A stretch of DNA of 64,000 nt from Verrucomicrobiota bacterium (GTDB lineage: Bacteria; Verrucomicrobiota; Verrucomicrobiia; Opitutales; Opitutaceae), in contig JAEYWP010000022.1 of assembly GCA_023428905.1 (NCBI GenBank), positions 124,001 through 188,000 of the forward strand. Reading direction: 5' to 3'. The translations under genes were made by a program, and so were the position numbers. This document shows, piece by piece, positions 16,401-26,355 of the stretch (the stretch's first letter is position 1; each line of letters begins with the position of its first letter). Under the pieces are notes generated by a model. It did no database searches and had not been told where the DNA came from. It saw only the letters and a program-made list of their open reading frames with translations.

Positions 16401-18341
16401 GAGCGGGAAAATCGGCCGGCCGAGCCGGCGCGAGCTGATCTCCTCCAGCTGCAGGCTGACCAGCGGATTGTGGGTCACAAAACGCAGGAAATCCGCGCGG
16501 CTGATAGTCAGGCAGCGGCTGGGTTCGCGCGCCACCACGTCGGAGACGGCGGAGCTGTTCTGCAGGATGCTGACCTCGCCAAAAAAGGCGCCGGGCTTCA
16601 GCCGGGCCTTGGTGCGGGTGCGACGCTTCACCGCGACCTGCCCTTCGTACACGACATAAAACTGATGGCTGTCCTGCCGTTCCGCCACAATCACGTCGCC
16701 CTCCCCGTAGGACACCACGGAGGCGAGCTGGGCGAAGCGGGCCATCGCCTGCGGGTGCCAGCTGGCGCAGAACGACACGCCGCGCAGGAAAGGCACCTTG
16801 TGCAGCAGGTCATGCACCACAGGGGTGCCGAGGGGCCGGAGCACCCGGGCCTCGAATTCCGCCATCGGCAGCAGCAGCGCCACCACCGGCGTCAACGCAC
16901 GCAGCTGCACCTGCTGCCGGTCCGGATCCAGCAGGGCGTGGGCCCCAAACACATCGCCCTCAAGCAGGGTCAGGGCCCGCTCCGCCCGACCGGCCTGGGT
17001 GCGGCGGAAAAGGCGCACCTTACCTGACAGGATCAGGCCGACCTCCGTGTTTTTGTCGGCAAAACGCTGAAAGGTCTTCAGGCCCGGGAACACCTTGATC
17101 TGGCCCGCCTGCATCAAGGCGGTGCGTTCGGCCGGGGAGATGCGGCGAAAGAGCAGGGACTCGGCCATCAGGCGGCTCACCTGTTCAGGGCTTGCCGGCT
17201 CGGCAGTATTCACTTTCCAACGGCGGAAAAAGCGGCCGATCCGGCGGAAGCGCTCCCGCGTGGACACCCAGGTCGCACGGGCGACAGGGACCAGGACATA
17301 GGCCAGCAGGGCGGCCGCCAGCAGGCCGGAGAAGACGAGGCCCACCTCGCGCCAGTAGGTCGCGCTGCCCAGCACGTCGTGGACGCTCTGATTGAGGAGC
17401 CGCAGGACGACAAAAACGCAGAGGACAATCCAGGCCGCTCCCCACAGGATGCGTGCCGCGACGTAGAGAGGGGAGATGCGCGCCAGCCCCACTTTCAGGG
17501 CCGCCTTCCAGCGCCGGTTGAGCCCGAAGAGGAAGTTCTTCTGCGTATCCAGGACCGCACCACGGCAGAGGGTGGAGAGCATGCGGGGCACGCAAGCACC
17601 CGCCACCGGCCGCAGCATCACCAGCACGGCCACGAGGTGCGGCAGGCCCCACTCGGGGCGGTAGTGCCAGAGGGCCGCGGCGGAACCGAGAACGGGGAGG
17701 AGCCGGGCACATTCAATCCCGACCTGGGTGGGCACCGAGGTCATGCAGGCATCGTCGAGCCGGACGCCAAAATACGGCACCGGGCGCAACCAATGGAAAC
17801 GGGGCTGGTACACTTCTCCGCGGCCGGAATGGAGTACGGAGGCCGCCAGCACCTGGCCCAGGCTGACCGCGGCGATCAAAATTCCCCAGCCGATCGCGAG
17901 ATTAAACAGGACCTCACGCGGCCAGAGCCCGAGGTGTGGGACCCGCTGCTGGTAGAGGAGGAGACCCGCGGCCACGCCGCAGACCAGCGTCAGCACGATC
18001 GCCACCCATGGATTCAACGGCAACACCCATCGGGAGGCGCGGACCTCCGGCTCGGCCTGCTTCGCGGCGTGGAGCACCCCGGCGCGGTGGGCTTTCAGGA
18101 CCAGTTCGTAATATTCCCGCAGCGGAAGGCAGGTGCGGTTCATGATCACCGCCCGAAGCACATCGGGCACGGTGGCCGGATTGCCGAAATTGCGGAGCAG
18201 GTTCCACTGGTTGACGGAAACAGTGAGGTACTTCCGCGCCGGGACATTTTTGACCACGAAGACATCCCCCGTCACATCCGCCCTTCGCAGGTCCGGATTC
18301 AGCTTCAGGGTCTGAGCCGTGAGAACGAGTTGTTCGTCCAT
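16374..18341 (-). CDS. Membrane protein with two degenerate cyclic nucleotide-binding domains
   Basis: The product is about 655 residues. The N-terminus (about 1-95) resembles a PqqD-like peptide-binding domain. A block of membrane helices follows from about 110 to 370, arranged like M50 peptidase proteins, but the HExxH site seems replaced (SLGQV before LAASVLHSGRGEVYQP). The last 250 residues hold two beta-roll cyclic-nucleotide-binding domains. The second contains FFGEVSILQNSSAVSDVVA, the phosphate-binding cassette, in which the Arg that contacts cyclic phosphate is not present. The first cassette (VFGAHALLDPD) is also atypical. It may therefore be a membrane sensor or scaffold rather than a protease. 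Start at ATG 18341; an in-frame start at 18446 is less likely. A response-regulator gene lies 76 bases upstream on the same strand. Confidence 0.72.
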   Translation of the reverse strand: MDEQLVLTAQTLKLNPDLRRADVTGDVFVVKNVPARKYLTVSVNQWNLLRNFGNPATVPDVLRAVIMNRTCLPLREYYELVLKAHRAGVLHAAKQAEPEVRASRWVLPLNPWVAIVLTLVCGVAAGLLLYQQRVPHLGLWPREVLFNLAIGWGILIAAVSLGQVLAASVLHSGRGEVYQPRFHWLRPVPYFGVRLDDACMTSVPTQVGIECARLLPVLGSAAALWHYRPEWGLPHLVAVLVMLRPVAGACVPRMLSTLCRGAVLDTQKNFLFGLNRRWKAALKVGLARISPLYVAARILWGAAWIVLCVFVVLRLLNQSVHDVLGSATYWREVGLVFSGLLAAALLAYVLVPVARATWVSTRERFRRIGRFFRRWKVNTAEPASPEQVSRLMAESLLFRRISPAERTALMQAGQIKVFPGLKTFQRFADKNTEVGLILSGKVRLFRRTQAGRAERALTLLEGDVFGAHALLDPDRQQVQLRALTPVVALLLPMAEFEARVLRPLGTPVVHDLLHKVPFLRGVSFCASWHPQAMARFAQLASVVSYGEGDVIVAERQDSHQFYVVYEGQVAVKRRTRTKARLKPGAFFGEVSILQNSSAVSDVVAREPSRCLTISRADFLRFVTHNPLVSLQLEEISSRRLGRPIFPLSGSSFDVR

Positions 18342-18417
18342 TGTGGTTGGCTGGAATAACGCTAACGGACGGTGAACACTCCGGGAGCCCTCGCAGCCGG
18401 AGCAGATGAGCCAGAGA

Positions 18418-18876
18418 CTACGCCCGTTTCGCGGGCGCGGGTCCAATCAAATCCGCGACCGTGCTCTGCAGATCCTGCAGCCGGTAGGGCTTCATCAAAT
18501 ACCGCATCTGCGCGTTGCCGGGAGCCCACAGGTCCTCCTCCAGCACGTGTCCGCTCAACAAAAGGATCGGGAGGTCCGGATCCAGCTTGTGCAGGCGCGC
18601 GGAAAGCCCGAGCCCGTCGAGGTTGGGCATCAGCACATCGGTGATGACCAGCCCGATCTCCGCCCGGTGCTGCTCGAAAAGCGCGAGCGCCTGGACGCCG
18701 TCCTCGGATTCCAGACACGCGTAGCCCACCTCCTCGAGCGTCATGCGTGCGATCGAACGCACCTCCGGCTCGTCGTCCACAAAGAGGATCTTGCCCGGCA
18801 CATACCCCGGCTGTCCCAACTTGAGACGGGCGGGCGACGACGAGGAACCAAACAACTTCTTAATCGCGGAGATCAT
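18418..18876 (-). CDS. Single-domain response regulator
   Basis: The 152-residue protein consists of a short basic leader and one receiver: ILFVDDEPEV (acidic pocket), VITDVLMPNLDG (phospho-acceptor Asp), LLLSGH (Thr/Ser position) and YLMKPYRL (Lys). There is no output domain, so it likely relays phosphate or works by protein contact, perhaps with the co-oriented membrane protein downstream. The ATG at 18876 is chosen; an earlier in-frame extension to 19101 runs into moaA and looks non-coding. Confidence 0.85.
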   Translation of the reverse strand: MISAIKKLFGSSSSPARLKLGQPGYVPGKILFVDDEPEVRSIARMTLEEVGYACLESEDGVQALALFEQHRAEIGLVITDVLMPNLDGLGLSARLHKLDPDLPILLLSGHVLEEDLWAPGNAQMRYLMKPYRLQDLQSTVADLIGPAPAKRA

Positions 18877-18930
18877 GGGGATGCTTTCGCAGGGCGCGAG
18901 AGGGTCGAAATTTAGCCAGAGATCGGCACC

Positions 18931-18949
18931 AAAAAAGGAAAATATCCTT
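18931..18949 (-). terminator. Weak terminator-like hairpin after moaA
   Basis: On the minus strand AAGGA pairs with TCCTT across a 5-base loop and is followed by a T run (plus-strand A run at 18931-18936). It lies about 50 bases after the moaA stop and before the response regulator. The stem is short, so function is uncertain. Confidence 0.35.
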
Positions 18950-19001
18950 CTGGGTGAGTCGCGGAAGCCATGGCGGGGCTTTTTGCCGATAAATTTACCA
19001 C

Positions 19002-20018
19002 TCAGCCACCTATGTAGCTCATTTCTATCTTTTCGCGGGCCGTTCCACGGGCCAGCAGGTCGGCCCGCTCGTCCGAATAACGGTCGCCCCGGCCGCGCCA
19101 TAAAACGGCGAGGTGCTGGGCCAGTTCGCTGTCGGTGGCACCCGCCCGAAGCACTCCCAGGATGTCGTGGCCCTGGGACGCAAAAAGGCAGGTGTACAGC
19201 TTCCCGTCGGCGGAGAGCCGGGCGCGATTGCAGTCGCGGCAGAACGGCTCCGTCACCGCGCTGATCAGGCCGATTTCACCCGCGCCGTCCGTGTAACGGT
19301 AGCGCGCCGCCACCTCCCCACGGTAGTTGGGTCCGGCGGGTTCGAGGGGCCAGCGCGCGGCGATGCGCTCCACCAGCTCTCGCGCGGGCACGACCTTTTC
19401 CCGATTCCAGCCGTTGTGATTGCCCACGTCCATGAATTCGATGAACCGCAGGGTCAGGCCCTGCGCGCGGGCCCATGCGGCCATGGCCTCGACCTCGCGG
19501 TCGTTGACGCCGCGCTGGACCACCATGTTGAGCTTCACCGGGAAACCAGCCTCGCGCGCCAGGCGGATACTCTCCAGCACCCGCTCGAGTTTGAAACCGC
19601 GGCCGCTCAGCTGGGAAAAAAGCGCTGGATCCAGGCTGTCGAGCGACACATTCAGACGGTCCAGACCCGCCTGCCTTAGCTCGGTCGCTCGTTTTCCCAG
19701 CAGCCATCCGTTGGTGGTGAGGGCGACGTCCGGCAGGCGAAGGTCATGTTTCACCGCCCGTACGAACGCACCGATGTCCGCCCGCAGTAGAGGCTCACCC
19801 CCGGTCAGCCGCAGCTTTTCCACCCCGAGCGCCACAAAGGCCTTCACCAGGCGCGTCATCTCCTCGAGCGACATCAACTGGCTCGCCTTCAGGAAGGCGT
19901 GGTTGGGTCCAAAAATCTCCGCCGGCATGCAGTAGGTGCACCGGAAATTGCAGCGGTCGGTCACCGAGACCCGAAGGTCGCGGAGCGGGCGTTGGTAAAG
20001 ATCGCGAACGTCGGGCAT
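19002..20018 (-). CDS. moaA: GTP 3',8-cyclase MoaA
   Basis: This 338-residue radical SAM enzyme makes the first committed molybdenum cofactor precursor (3',8-cyclo-7,8-dihydro-GTP) in the cytoplasm. It has the N-terminal cluster motif CNFRCTYC (Cx3Cx2C), the RLTGGEPLLR SAM-contact strand, VSLDSLDP, and the C-terminal second cluster set FCRDCNRARL followed by LYTCLF. It ends in the Gly-Gly tail (SYIGG) needed by MoaA. The length matches the family. ATG 20018 is used; a much longer in-frame extension overlaps divergent moeA and is non-coding in appearance. It is divergent from moeA-moaCDE with a 148-base shared promoter region. Confidence 0.96.
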   Translation of the reverse strand: MPDVRDLYQRPLRDLRVSVTDRCNFRCTYCMPAEIFGPNHAFLKASQLMSLEEMTRLVKAFVALGVEKLRLTGGEPLLRADIGAFVRAVKHDLRLPDVALTTNGWLLGKRATELRQAGLDRLNVSLDSLDPALFSQLSGRGFKLERVLESIRLAREAGFPVKLNMVVQRGVNDREVEAMAAWARAQGLTLRFIEFMDVGNHNGWNREKVVPARELVERIAARWPLEPAGPNYRGEVAARYRYTDGAGEIGLISAVTEPFCRDCNRARLSADGKLYTCLFASQGHDILGVLRAGATDSELAQHLAVLWRGRGDRYSDERADLLARGTAREKIEMSYIGG

Positions 20019-20166
20019 CGGGCGGGAGGCGCGAAACCAAGCCCACTTTCTCCCAATTTCCAAGGTCGCGGGGGCCGGCCGCGGGCGTTTTCCCACGCCA
20101 GGCAGCGCCCGCGCGCCGAAAATTCCACTCGCCGGGGCCCCACCGTAAGCAAACGCTGGGTGCGCC

Positions 20167-21372
20167 ATGCTGCACTCCGTCGCTGAGGCCGAAGCCGAGA
20201 TCCTGCGCCGCGTTCCCCTCCTGCCCACGGAAGACTGCCCCCTCGCCCACGCCGGGGGACGGGTGCTCCGCACACCGCTGCGGGCCGATCGGGACGTGCC
20301 GCCGTTCGACCGCGTGACCATGGATGGGTACGCCGTGCGCGCTGCCGCGCTGGAATCAGGCGTGCGCCGCTTCCAGGTGGCCGGCACCCAGGCCGCCGGA
20401 ATGATCCCCCTCACCCTCCAGGCCGAAGACACCTGCATCGAAATCGCCACCGGCGCCGTGCTGCCAAGCGGGACCGACTGCGTGGTCCCCTACGAGGAAA
20501 CCACCCGGGAAGGCCTGGCCGTGACCGTCCTACCCACCGCCGAAGTCCCGGCCGGCAGCAATCTGCACCGCCGGGGCTCCGACCACCGCGCCGGCGCCGA
20601 ACTCGTCCCGGCCGGCATTCGGCTCACCAGCCGCGAACTGGCTGTCGCCGCCTCCATCGGTGCCGGCACGCTGCGGGTCAGCCTCACTCCCACCATCGCT
20701 GTCGTGGCTACCGGCGACGAATTGGTGGAGGTGTCTGCCCCGGCGCTGTCCCCCCACCAGATTCGGCGCTCCAACGACCAGGCCCTGCGCTCGGGGCTGC
20801 ACGAGGCGGGTTTCCCTCGAGTCGAATGCTTCCATTTCCGCGATGTGCGCAGCGACATCCTGGAGGGCATGCGGCAGATCCTCCTGCGTTTCGACGCCGT
20901 GGTGATCACCGGCGGCGTGTCCAAGGGGAAATTTGACCATCTGCCCTCCGTCCTCGCCGAACTCGCGGTGCGCAACTGCATCCACGGGGTCGCGCAACGG
21001 CCGGGAAAACCCTTCTGGTTCGGGCTCACGACGCGCGGTACACCGGTCTTCGCGCTGCCGGGCAACCCCGTTTCCACCACCGTCTGCTTCCGTCGTTATG
21101 TGGTGCCAGCCTTGCGCCGGATGACGGGCGCGCCGGCGGACCGGCCGCGCCACGCCGTGCTCGCGACCGCCGTCACGGTGCGGGCCCCCCTGGCCGCCTT
21201 CGTCCCGGTGAAGCTCGAGTCCACCGCCGACGGCCGGTGCCTCGCCCACCCCCATGCGACCAACACCTCCGGGGATTTCACGTCCCTGGTGGGCACTGAC
21301 GGCTTTGTGGAACTCCCGCCGGGGCCGGGGGAATTTGCCGCCGGCACGGGGGTGGTCGCGTGGCTCTGGTGA
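20167..21372 (+). CDS. moeA: Molybdopterin molybdotransferase MoeA
   Basis: This 401-residue cytoplasmic enzyme inserts molybdate into adenylylated molybdopterin. Typical segments are PPFDRVTMDGYAVR near the N-terminus, IATGAVLPSGTDCVVPYE, the VVATGDELVE MoCF-fold start, VVITGGVSKGKFD and LPGNPVSTTVCFRRYVVPAL. The length is normal for MoeA. It is first in a plus-strand run with moaC, moaD and moaE. No mogA/moaB or mobA is seen in the window, so those steps must be encoded elsewhere. Confidence 0.95.
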   Translation: MLHSVAEAEAEILRRVPLLPTEDCPLAHAGGRVLRTPLRADRDVPPFDRVTMDGYAVRAAALESGVRRFQVAGTQAAGMIPLTLQAEDTCIEIATGAVLPSGTDCVVPYEETTREGLAVTVLPTAEVPAGSNLHRRGSDHRAGAELVPAGIRLTSRELAVAASIGAGTLRVSLTPTIAVVATGDELVEVSAPALSPHQIRRSNDQALRSGLHEAGFPRVECFHFRDVRSDILEGMRQILLRFDAVVITGGVSKGKFDHLPSVLAELAVRNCIHGVAQRPGKPFWFGLTTRGTPVFALPGNPVSTTVCFRRYVVPALRRMTGAPADRPRHAVLATAVTVRAPLAAFVPVKLESTADGRCLAHPHATNTSGDFTSLVGTDGFVELPPGPGEFAAGTGVVAWLW

Positions 21373-21425
21373 GCCCGCCCACGCTTCACCATTGTGCCCG
21401 GGCCCTCCTGGTTAAAACTCTCCCC

Positions 21426-21923
21426 ATGCTCTCCCACATCAACGCGAACAATCAGCCCGCCATGGTCGACGTCGGCGGCAAGGCGGTGACACACCGGACG
21501 GCGCATGCGGTCGCGGTTGTGACCCTTCCGCCGGAGCTCGCGCGCCTGATCGCAAACCATGAGATCCAGGGCAAAAAGGGTCCCGTTTTCCAGACCGCCA
21601 GCCTCGCGGGGGTGATGGGGGCAAAACGGACCAGCGAGCTGATCCCGCTCTGCCATCCGCTGCCCCTCGAGGACTGCCAGGTCGAACTCCACCCCGGTCC
21701 GGCGGACGCCCGCGGCGCGGTGGACGTGACGATCCATTGCCGCGTTTCCGTGCACGCGCGCACCGGGGTCGAGATGGAGGCACTCACCGGTGCCACCGTG
21801 GCGGCGCTGACCCTCTACGACATGGGCAAGGCCGTCTCGAAGGAGATTGTGATCAGACAGGTATCCCTCGTGGAAAAACGCGGTGGCAAGAGCGATTACG
21901 ACGCGCCCGCTGCGGAGTATTGA
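21426..21923 (+). CDS. moaC: Cyclic pyranopterin monophosphate synthase MoaC
   Basis: The 165-residue enzyme converts the MoaA product to cyclic pyranopterin monophosphate. Motifs seen are MVDVGGKAVTHRTAHA, the GVMGAKRTSELIPLCHPLPL active-site stretch, the GVEMEALTGATVAALTLYDM helix and a C-terminal KRGGKSD. The size fits MoaC. ATG 21426 gives the usual N-terminus (HINANNQPAMVDV); a GTG at 21360 overlapping moeA would add 22 atypical residues. Its stop TGA shares one base with the moaD ATG, indicating translational coupling. Confidence 0.95.
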   Translation: MLSHINANNQPAMVDVGGKAVTHRTAHAVAVVTLPPELARLIANHEIQGKKGPVFQTASLAGVMGAKRTSELIPLCHPLPLEDCQVELHPGPADARGAVDVTIHCRVSVHARTGVEMEALTGATVAALTLYDMGKAVSKEIVIRQVSLVEKRGGKSDYDAPAAEY

Positions 21924-22165
21924 TGAAGACCCTACACCTTTCCTATTTCGCCATCCTGCGCGAGCAACGCGGCCTGTCGGAGGAGACGCTCTCCACCGGC
22001 GCGGCCACGCCTGGGACGCTCTACGCGGAATTGAAGGCCCGCCACGCCTTCACCCTGCCGGCGGACCGGCTGCGGGTCGCGGTCGATGGTGAATTTGCCG
22101 CGTGGGACGCGCCCCTGGCCGACGGGCAGCGTGTCACGTTCATCCCGCCGGTGGCGGGGGGCTGA
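21923..22165 (+). CDS. moaD: Molybdopterin synthase small subunit MoaD
   Basis: The 80-residue ubiquitin-like sulfur carrier ends in VAGG, the Gly-Gly tail that is thiocarboxylated. The N-terminal strand LHLSYFAILREQRGL and RVTFIPPVAGG end match MoaD. The start overlaps the moaC stop by one base (TGATG). It pairs with the MoaE encoded 8 bases downstream to form molybdopterin synthase. Confidence 0.93.
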   Translation: MKTLHLSYFAILREQRGLSEETLSTGAATPGTLYAELKARHAFTLPADRLRVAVDGEFAAWDAPLADGQRVTFIPPVAGG

Positions 22166-22173
22166 ACGGAGCG

Positions 22174-22614
22174 ATGAAGACCTTTCGCATCTCCGCGCAA
22201 CCGATCGACCCTGCCCAGCTGGCCGGAACGCTCGGCGACACCGCCGCCGGCGCGTGTGTGACCTTCGAGGGCTGGGTCCGCCAGCGCAACGAGGGGCGCG
22301 CGGTCCACAGCCTTGAGTACGAGGCGTACGCCGAGCTGGCCGAGCGCGAGGGCGAACGCATTTTTGCGGAGGCGCGGGCCCGTTTTCCCATCGTCGCCGC
22401 GCTGGGCGTGCACCGCGTCGGGCATCTCGCGCTGGGGGACCTCGCAGTCTGGGTCGGCGTCACGGCCGAGCACCGCGGCGCCGCGTTCGACGCCTGCCGC
22501 TACCTGATCGACGAGATCAAGGCGCGCGTGCCGGTCTGGAAAAAGGAGCATTACGCCGACGGCGCGACCGAGTGGATCAACTGCGCCACCCGCAGCGGCC
22601 CGGCGGCGGGCTGA
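22174..22614 (+). CDS. moaE: Molybdopterin synthase catalytic subunit MoaE
   Basis: The 146-residue subunit has GACVTFEGWVRQRNEGR, VHSLEYEAYAELAEREGERI, HRVGHLALGDLAVWVGV and the catalytic Lys segment VPVWKKEHYADG followed by TEWI. These match MoaE, which accepts the MoaD tail and adds two sulfurs to the precursor. It is the last gene of the run; 4 bases separate its stop from the end of the convergent unknown gene. Confidence 0.95.
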   Translation: MKTFRISAQPIDPAQLAGTLGDTAAGACVTFEGWVRQRNEGRAVHSLEYEAYAELAEREGERIFAEARARFPIVAALGVHRVGHLALGDLAVWVGVTAEHRGAAFDACRYLIDEIKARVPVWKKEHYADGATEWINCATRSGPAAG

Positions 22615-22618
22615 TCGC

Positions 22619-23695
22619 TCACATCTCGGGAGCGAAGGCACCCGGAGGCGCGGCGACATTGAGGCGGATGGATTCGAGGTTTTCCCGAATCAGGTCGCCC
22701 ATGGACTCGCAACGGAGGTACTCCGCCCGGGCGTAATGGTCGGCCAGCGCCTCGCGGAGCTCGATCACGTTTTCGCGCGGTGCCAGGGTGTCGGCCGACA
22801 TCGCGCGCAGCAGCATCTCGAGGCGGTCCTCGATGATCGCCTTGCGCTGCAGCATCAGGACCTGCTCCTCGCGCTGGTACTGCCGGGCCGTCTCCACCCG
22901 CAGGTGTTTCATGCAGAAGAGCGCCAGGGCCTGGTTGTCCTTGAAGAACTGGGGCCGGTAGAGGTTCATCCGGCCCTCGTGCGACTGCTGGTCGAAATCC
23001 ATCGCCCGGATACGGATCTGCGCGCCCTCGAAATCGGGAGTGATCACCACCACAAAGTTGTAGCTGCGCATGTCCCCGAGAAGGCGGACGAAGCAGCGTT
23101 CGTTGAACTTCACCAGCTCCTTCGCCACCCGGATCGGGCGCAACTCCTCGCTGTGCAGCCAGCGCTCGACAAAGACGTCGCCCGGGATGCCCGCGATGTG
23201 CTCCTCGATCAGGGTGTCGCCACAGGTGAGGTAGTGGAGGCGGTTGGGCGAGAGGAGGTGCTCGAGTTCGAGCCCGTAGACGCGGGAAGCGTCGCCCCGC
23301 TTGACGTAGAAGTGGTCGGGGTTGTCGTTGTACGCATTGACGATCCGGATACGAAACGGGGCCGAGTTGCCGAAGGCGCAATAGTCAATCCGGTCGACGT
23401 ACAGGTGCTGCATGACGGAGAGGTCCCCATCCACCCGCAGGAGCGCATAGATCCGCTTCAGGTCGTCGTGCAGGTCGTCCATGTCGAGCCGGTCGTACAC
23501 CACCGTCTCCCAGAGGGTGGGCCGTCCCTGGCTGTCTTGCAGCGGGGCGGATTCGGCAAAGGCCCGCAGGCGCCCATACGTCACCGGGACGTCGCGATCC
23601 CGCCGGTAGCGGCGGAGATAGGACCGCAATTCCGGGCTGATGGGGTAACTCGGCTTCTTTTGCTGGCGGGTGGGGAGGGCGGGCGACGGACCCAT
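22619..23695 (-). CDS. Conserved-looking hypothetical protein, soluble
   Basis: The 358-residue protein has no signal peptide or membrane segments. Composition is balanced and protein-like. A core segment (VAKELVKFNERCFVRLLGDM, then FVVVITPDFEGAQIRIRAMD and FDQQSHEGRMNLYRPQFF) contains a strand-Asp-Phe-Asp pattern vaguely like the metal-binding region of kinase-fold proteins, but no P-loop or catalytic loop can be defended. The C-terminus is helical and charged. I do not recognise the family. It converges on moaE. Confidence 0.65.
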   Translation of the reverse strand: MGPSPALPTRQQKKPSYPISPELRSYLRRYRRDRDVPVTYGRLRAFAESAPLQDSQGRPTLWETVVYDRLDMDDLHDDLKRIYALLRVDGDLSVMQHLYVDRIDYCAFGNSAPFRIRIVNAYNDNPDHFYVKRGDASRVYGLELEHLLSPNRLHYLTCGDTLIEEHIAGIPGDVFVERWLHSEELRPIRVAKELVKFNERCFVRLLGDMRSYNFVVVITPDFEGAQIRIRAMDFDQQSHEGRMNLYRPQFFKDNQALALFCMKHLRVETARQYQREEQVLMLQRKAIIEDRLEMLLRAMSADTLAPRENVIELREALADHYARAEYLRCESMGDLIRENLESIRLNVAAPPGAFAPEM

Positions 23696-23861
23696 GCGGC
23701 GACTCTGGGCATGCCTCGCTTACACGCAACGGCAGAGGCTGGCCGGGGTGGCGCGCCCCGTGCCTCACCCCCGGCCGGTGTTTGGAAAAAAGGAGCTAAA
23801 CCGTTCTCCCGGGTGGCTTTCGGCTCGTCAGCCCGCGGCCGGGCGGCACGGTGATCGTGGA

Positions 23862-24203
23862 ATGCTCCTGTTCGCCGCCAGCGCCCTTCAAAAAGCCTCC
23901 GCCCTGCCCTCCTCCTTTTGGCTGAAGCTGGGGCTGTGCATCGTCGGTTTCATCCTCGCGGTGCTGCTGCTCCGCTGGCTCGCCGGGGTGAACAAGATCC
24001 TCATGGCGATCGTCGCTCTCATGATCGTCTCGATCACCGGCTTCCAATGGATCTACGAGCGCAACGAACCGGAGTTCCTGACCCCGTTGGTTGACAAGGT
24101 CGCCCCGTTTTTCCCCAGCAAGGGCGCGTACGGCGAGGTCCAGGGTCGCGATCCGTCCGCTCCCGGGCAGAAGAATCCGAAACCCACGCCGGTAAAACGC
24201 TAA
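23862..24203 (+). CDS. Small two-helix membrane protein
   Basis: The 113-residue protein has two hydrophobic helices separated by a short basic loop (FWLKLGLCIVGFILAVLLL, then VNKILMAIVALMIVSITGF). It ends in a Pro/Lys-rich soluble tail (PSAPGQKNPKPTPVKR). ATG 23862 is chosen because it places the first helix near the N-terminus. Its function is not recognised. A palindrome and a terminator-like hairpin follow. Confidence 0.65.
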   Translation: MLLFAASALQKASALPSSFWLKLGLCIVGFILAVLLLRWLAGVNKILMAIVALMIVSITGFQWIYERNEPEFLTPLVDKVAPFFPSKGAYGEVQGRDPSAPGQKNPKPTPVKR

Positions 24204-24235
24204 GCGGCCTGCGGGCCCGGGTCCGAGAAGCCGCG

Positions 24236-24257
24236 CACGCGGTCACGTGACCGCGTG
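24236..24257. promoter_or_regulatory. Perfect 22-bp palindrome upstream of gnd
   Basis: The half-site CACGCGGTCAC is followed immediately by its exact reverse complement, with no spacer. It lies 33 bases after the small membrane protein stop and about 60 bases before the gnd start. Such a perfect spacerless dyad is a candidate operator for a dimeric regulator; a hairpin role in RNA is the alternative. Confidence 0.45.
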
Positions 24258-24273
24258 GAGCCCTGACCTAATT

Positions 24274-24294
24274 GCCGGCAGTAGCCGGCTTTTT
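24274..24294 (+). terminator. Intrinsic terminator-like hairpin just before gnd
   Basis: GCCGGC pairs with a second GCCGGC across loop AGTA, followed by TTTTT. It may end the transcript of the small membrane protein. It sits only 22 bases before the first gnd ATG, so a gnd transcript starting upstream would have to read through it. Confidence 0.55.
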
Positions 24295-24316
24295 GATTGG
24301 TTTTCGACGGAGGTTT

Positions 24317-25840
<1,524 letters not shown>

Positions 25841-25847
25841 CGCTCGC

Positions 25848-25868
25848 GCCGGGAGCCCGTCTCCCGGC
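25848..25868 (+). terminator. Terminator-like hairpin after gnd
   Basis: GCCGGGAG pairs with CTCCCGGC around a 5-base loop, 7 bases after the gnd stop. No T run follows, so termination would be weak or factor-assisted. Confidence 0.45.
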
Positions 25869-25890
25869 ACGTTCACGCCCGCCCCGCGCC

Positions 25891-26355
25891 TTAGTCGCGC
25901 GGGCGCGGAAGGTTGGAGCGGTGGGAGCCCGGAGGAGGCTCGTTCAACACCGCCCAAAACAGCCCCAGCTCCTGCACCGCGGCCATGAAGTCCTTGAAGC
26001 GCACCGGCTTCACCACATAGGCGTTCACGCCCAGGGAGTAGCTGCGCGCGAGGTCCGTCTCCTCATTCGAGGAGGTCAACATCACCACGGGAATGGCGTG
26101 CAGGTCCTTGTCGGCGCGGATGGCCTGCAGCACCTCGATGCCGTCGAGTTTGGGTAGCTTGAGATCGAGCAACACCACCGCCGGATTTCCCTGCGGGCGG
26201 TCCGCAAAACGCCCCTGGCAGCGCAGGTAGTCGAGCGCCTCCTCGCCGTCGCGCACCGTCACCACGTCGTTGGCGAGCTGGGTCTTGGCGAGCGCCCGGA
26301 GGACCAGGTCGAGATCGTTTAGATTGTCCTCAACCAGTAGGATCGGCTTGAGCAT
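25891..26355 (-). CDS. Phytochrome-associated response regulator (Rcp1-like)
   Basis: The 154-residue single receiver has ILLVEDNLNDLDL (acidic pocket), VVLLDLKLPKLDG (phospho-acceptor Asp), VVMLTSSNEE and the Lys in YVVKPVRF. The C-terminal FMAAVQELGLFWAVLNEPPP is typical of small regulators that partner bacteriophytochromes, such as Rcp1. There is no DNA-binding domain, so the downstream target is unknown. Its start overlaps the 3' end of the phytochrome gene by 26 bases, indicating translational coupling and 1:1 partnership. Confidence 0.92.
   Translation of the reverse strand: MLKPILLVEDNLNDLDLVLRALAKTQLANDVVTVRDGEEALDYLRCQGRFADRPQGNPAVVLLDLKLPKLDGIEVLQAIRADKDLHAIPVVMLTSSNEETDLARSYSLGVNAYVVKPVRFKDFMAAVQELGLFWAVLNEPPPGSHRSNLPRPRD

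Noticed and set aside
18877..19001. Possible riboswitch-like element between moaA and the response regulator
   Set aside because: Short complementary segments (TGAGT with ACTCA, GCCATGGC) and a GGCAAAAAGCC stretch recall c-di-GMP riboswitches, but the conserved core is missing and the fold is not convincing.
20019..20166. Molybdenum cofactor riboswitch in the moaA/moeA divergent region
   Set aside because: The location is suitable, but I found no convincing conserved stem arrangement in either orientation.
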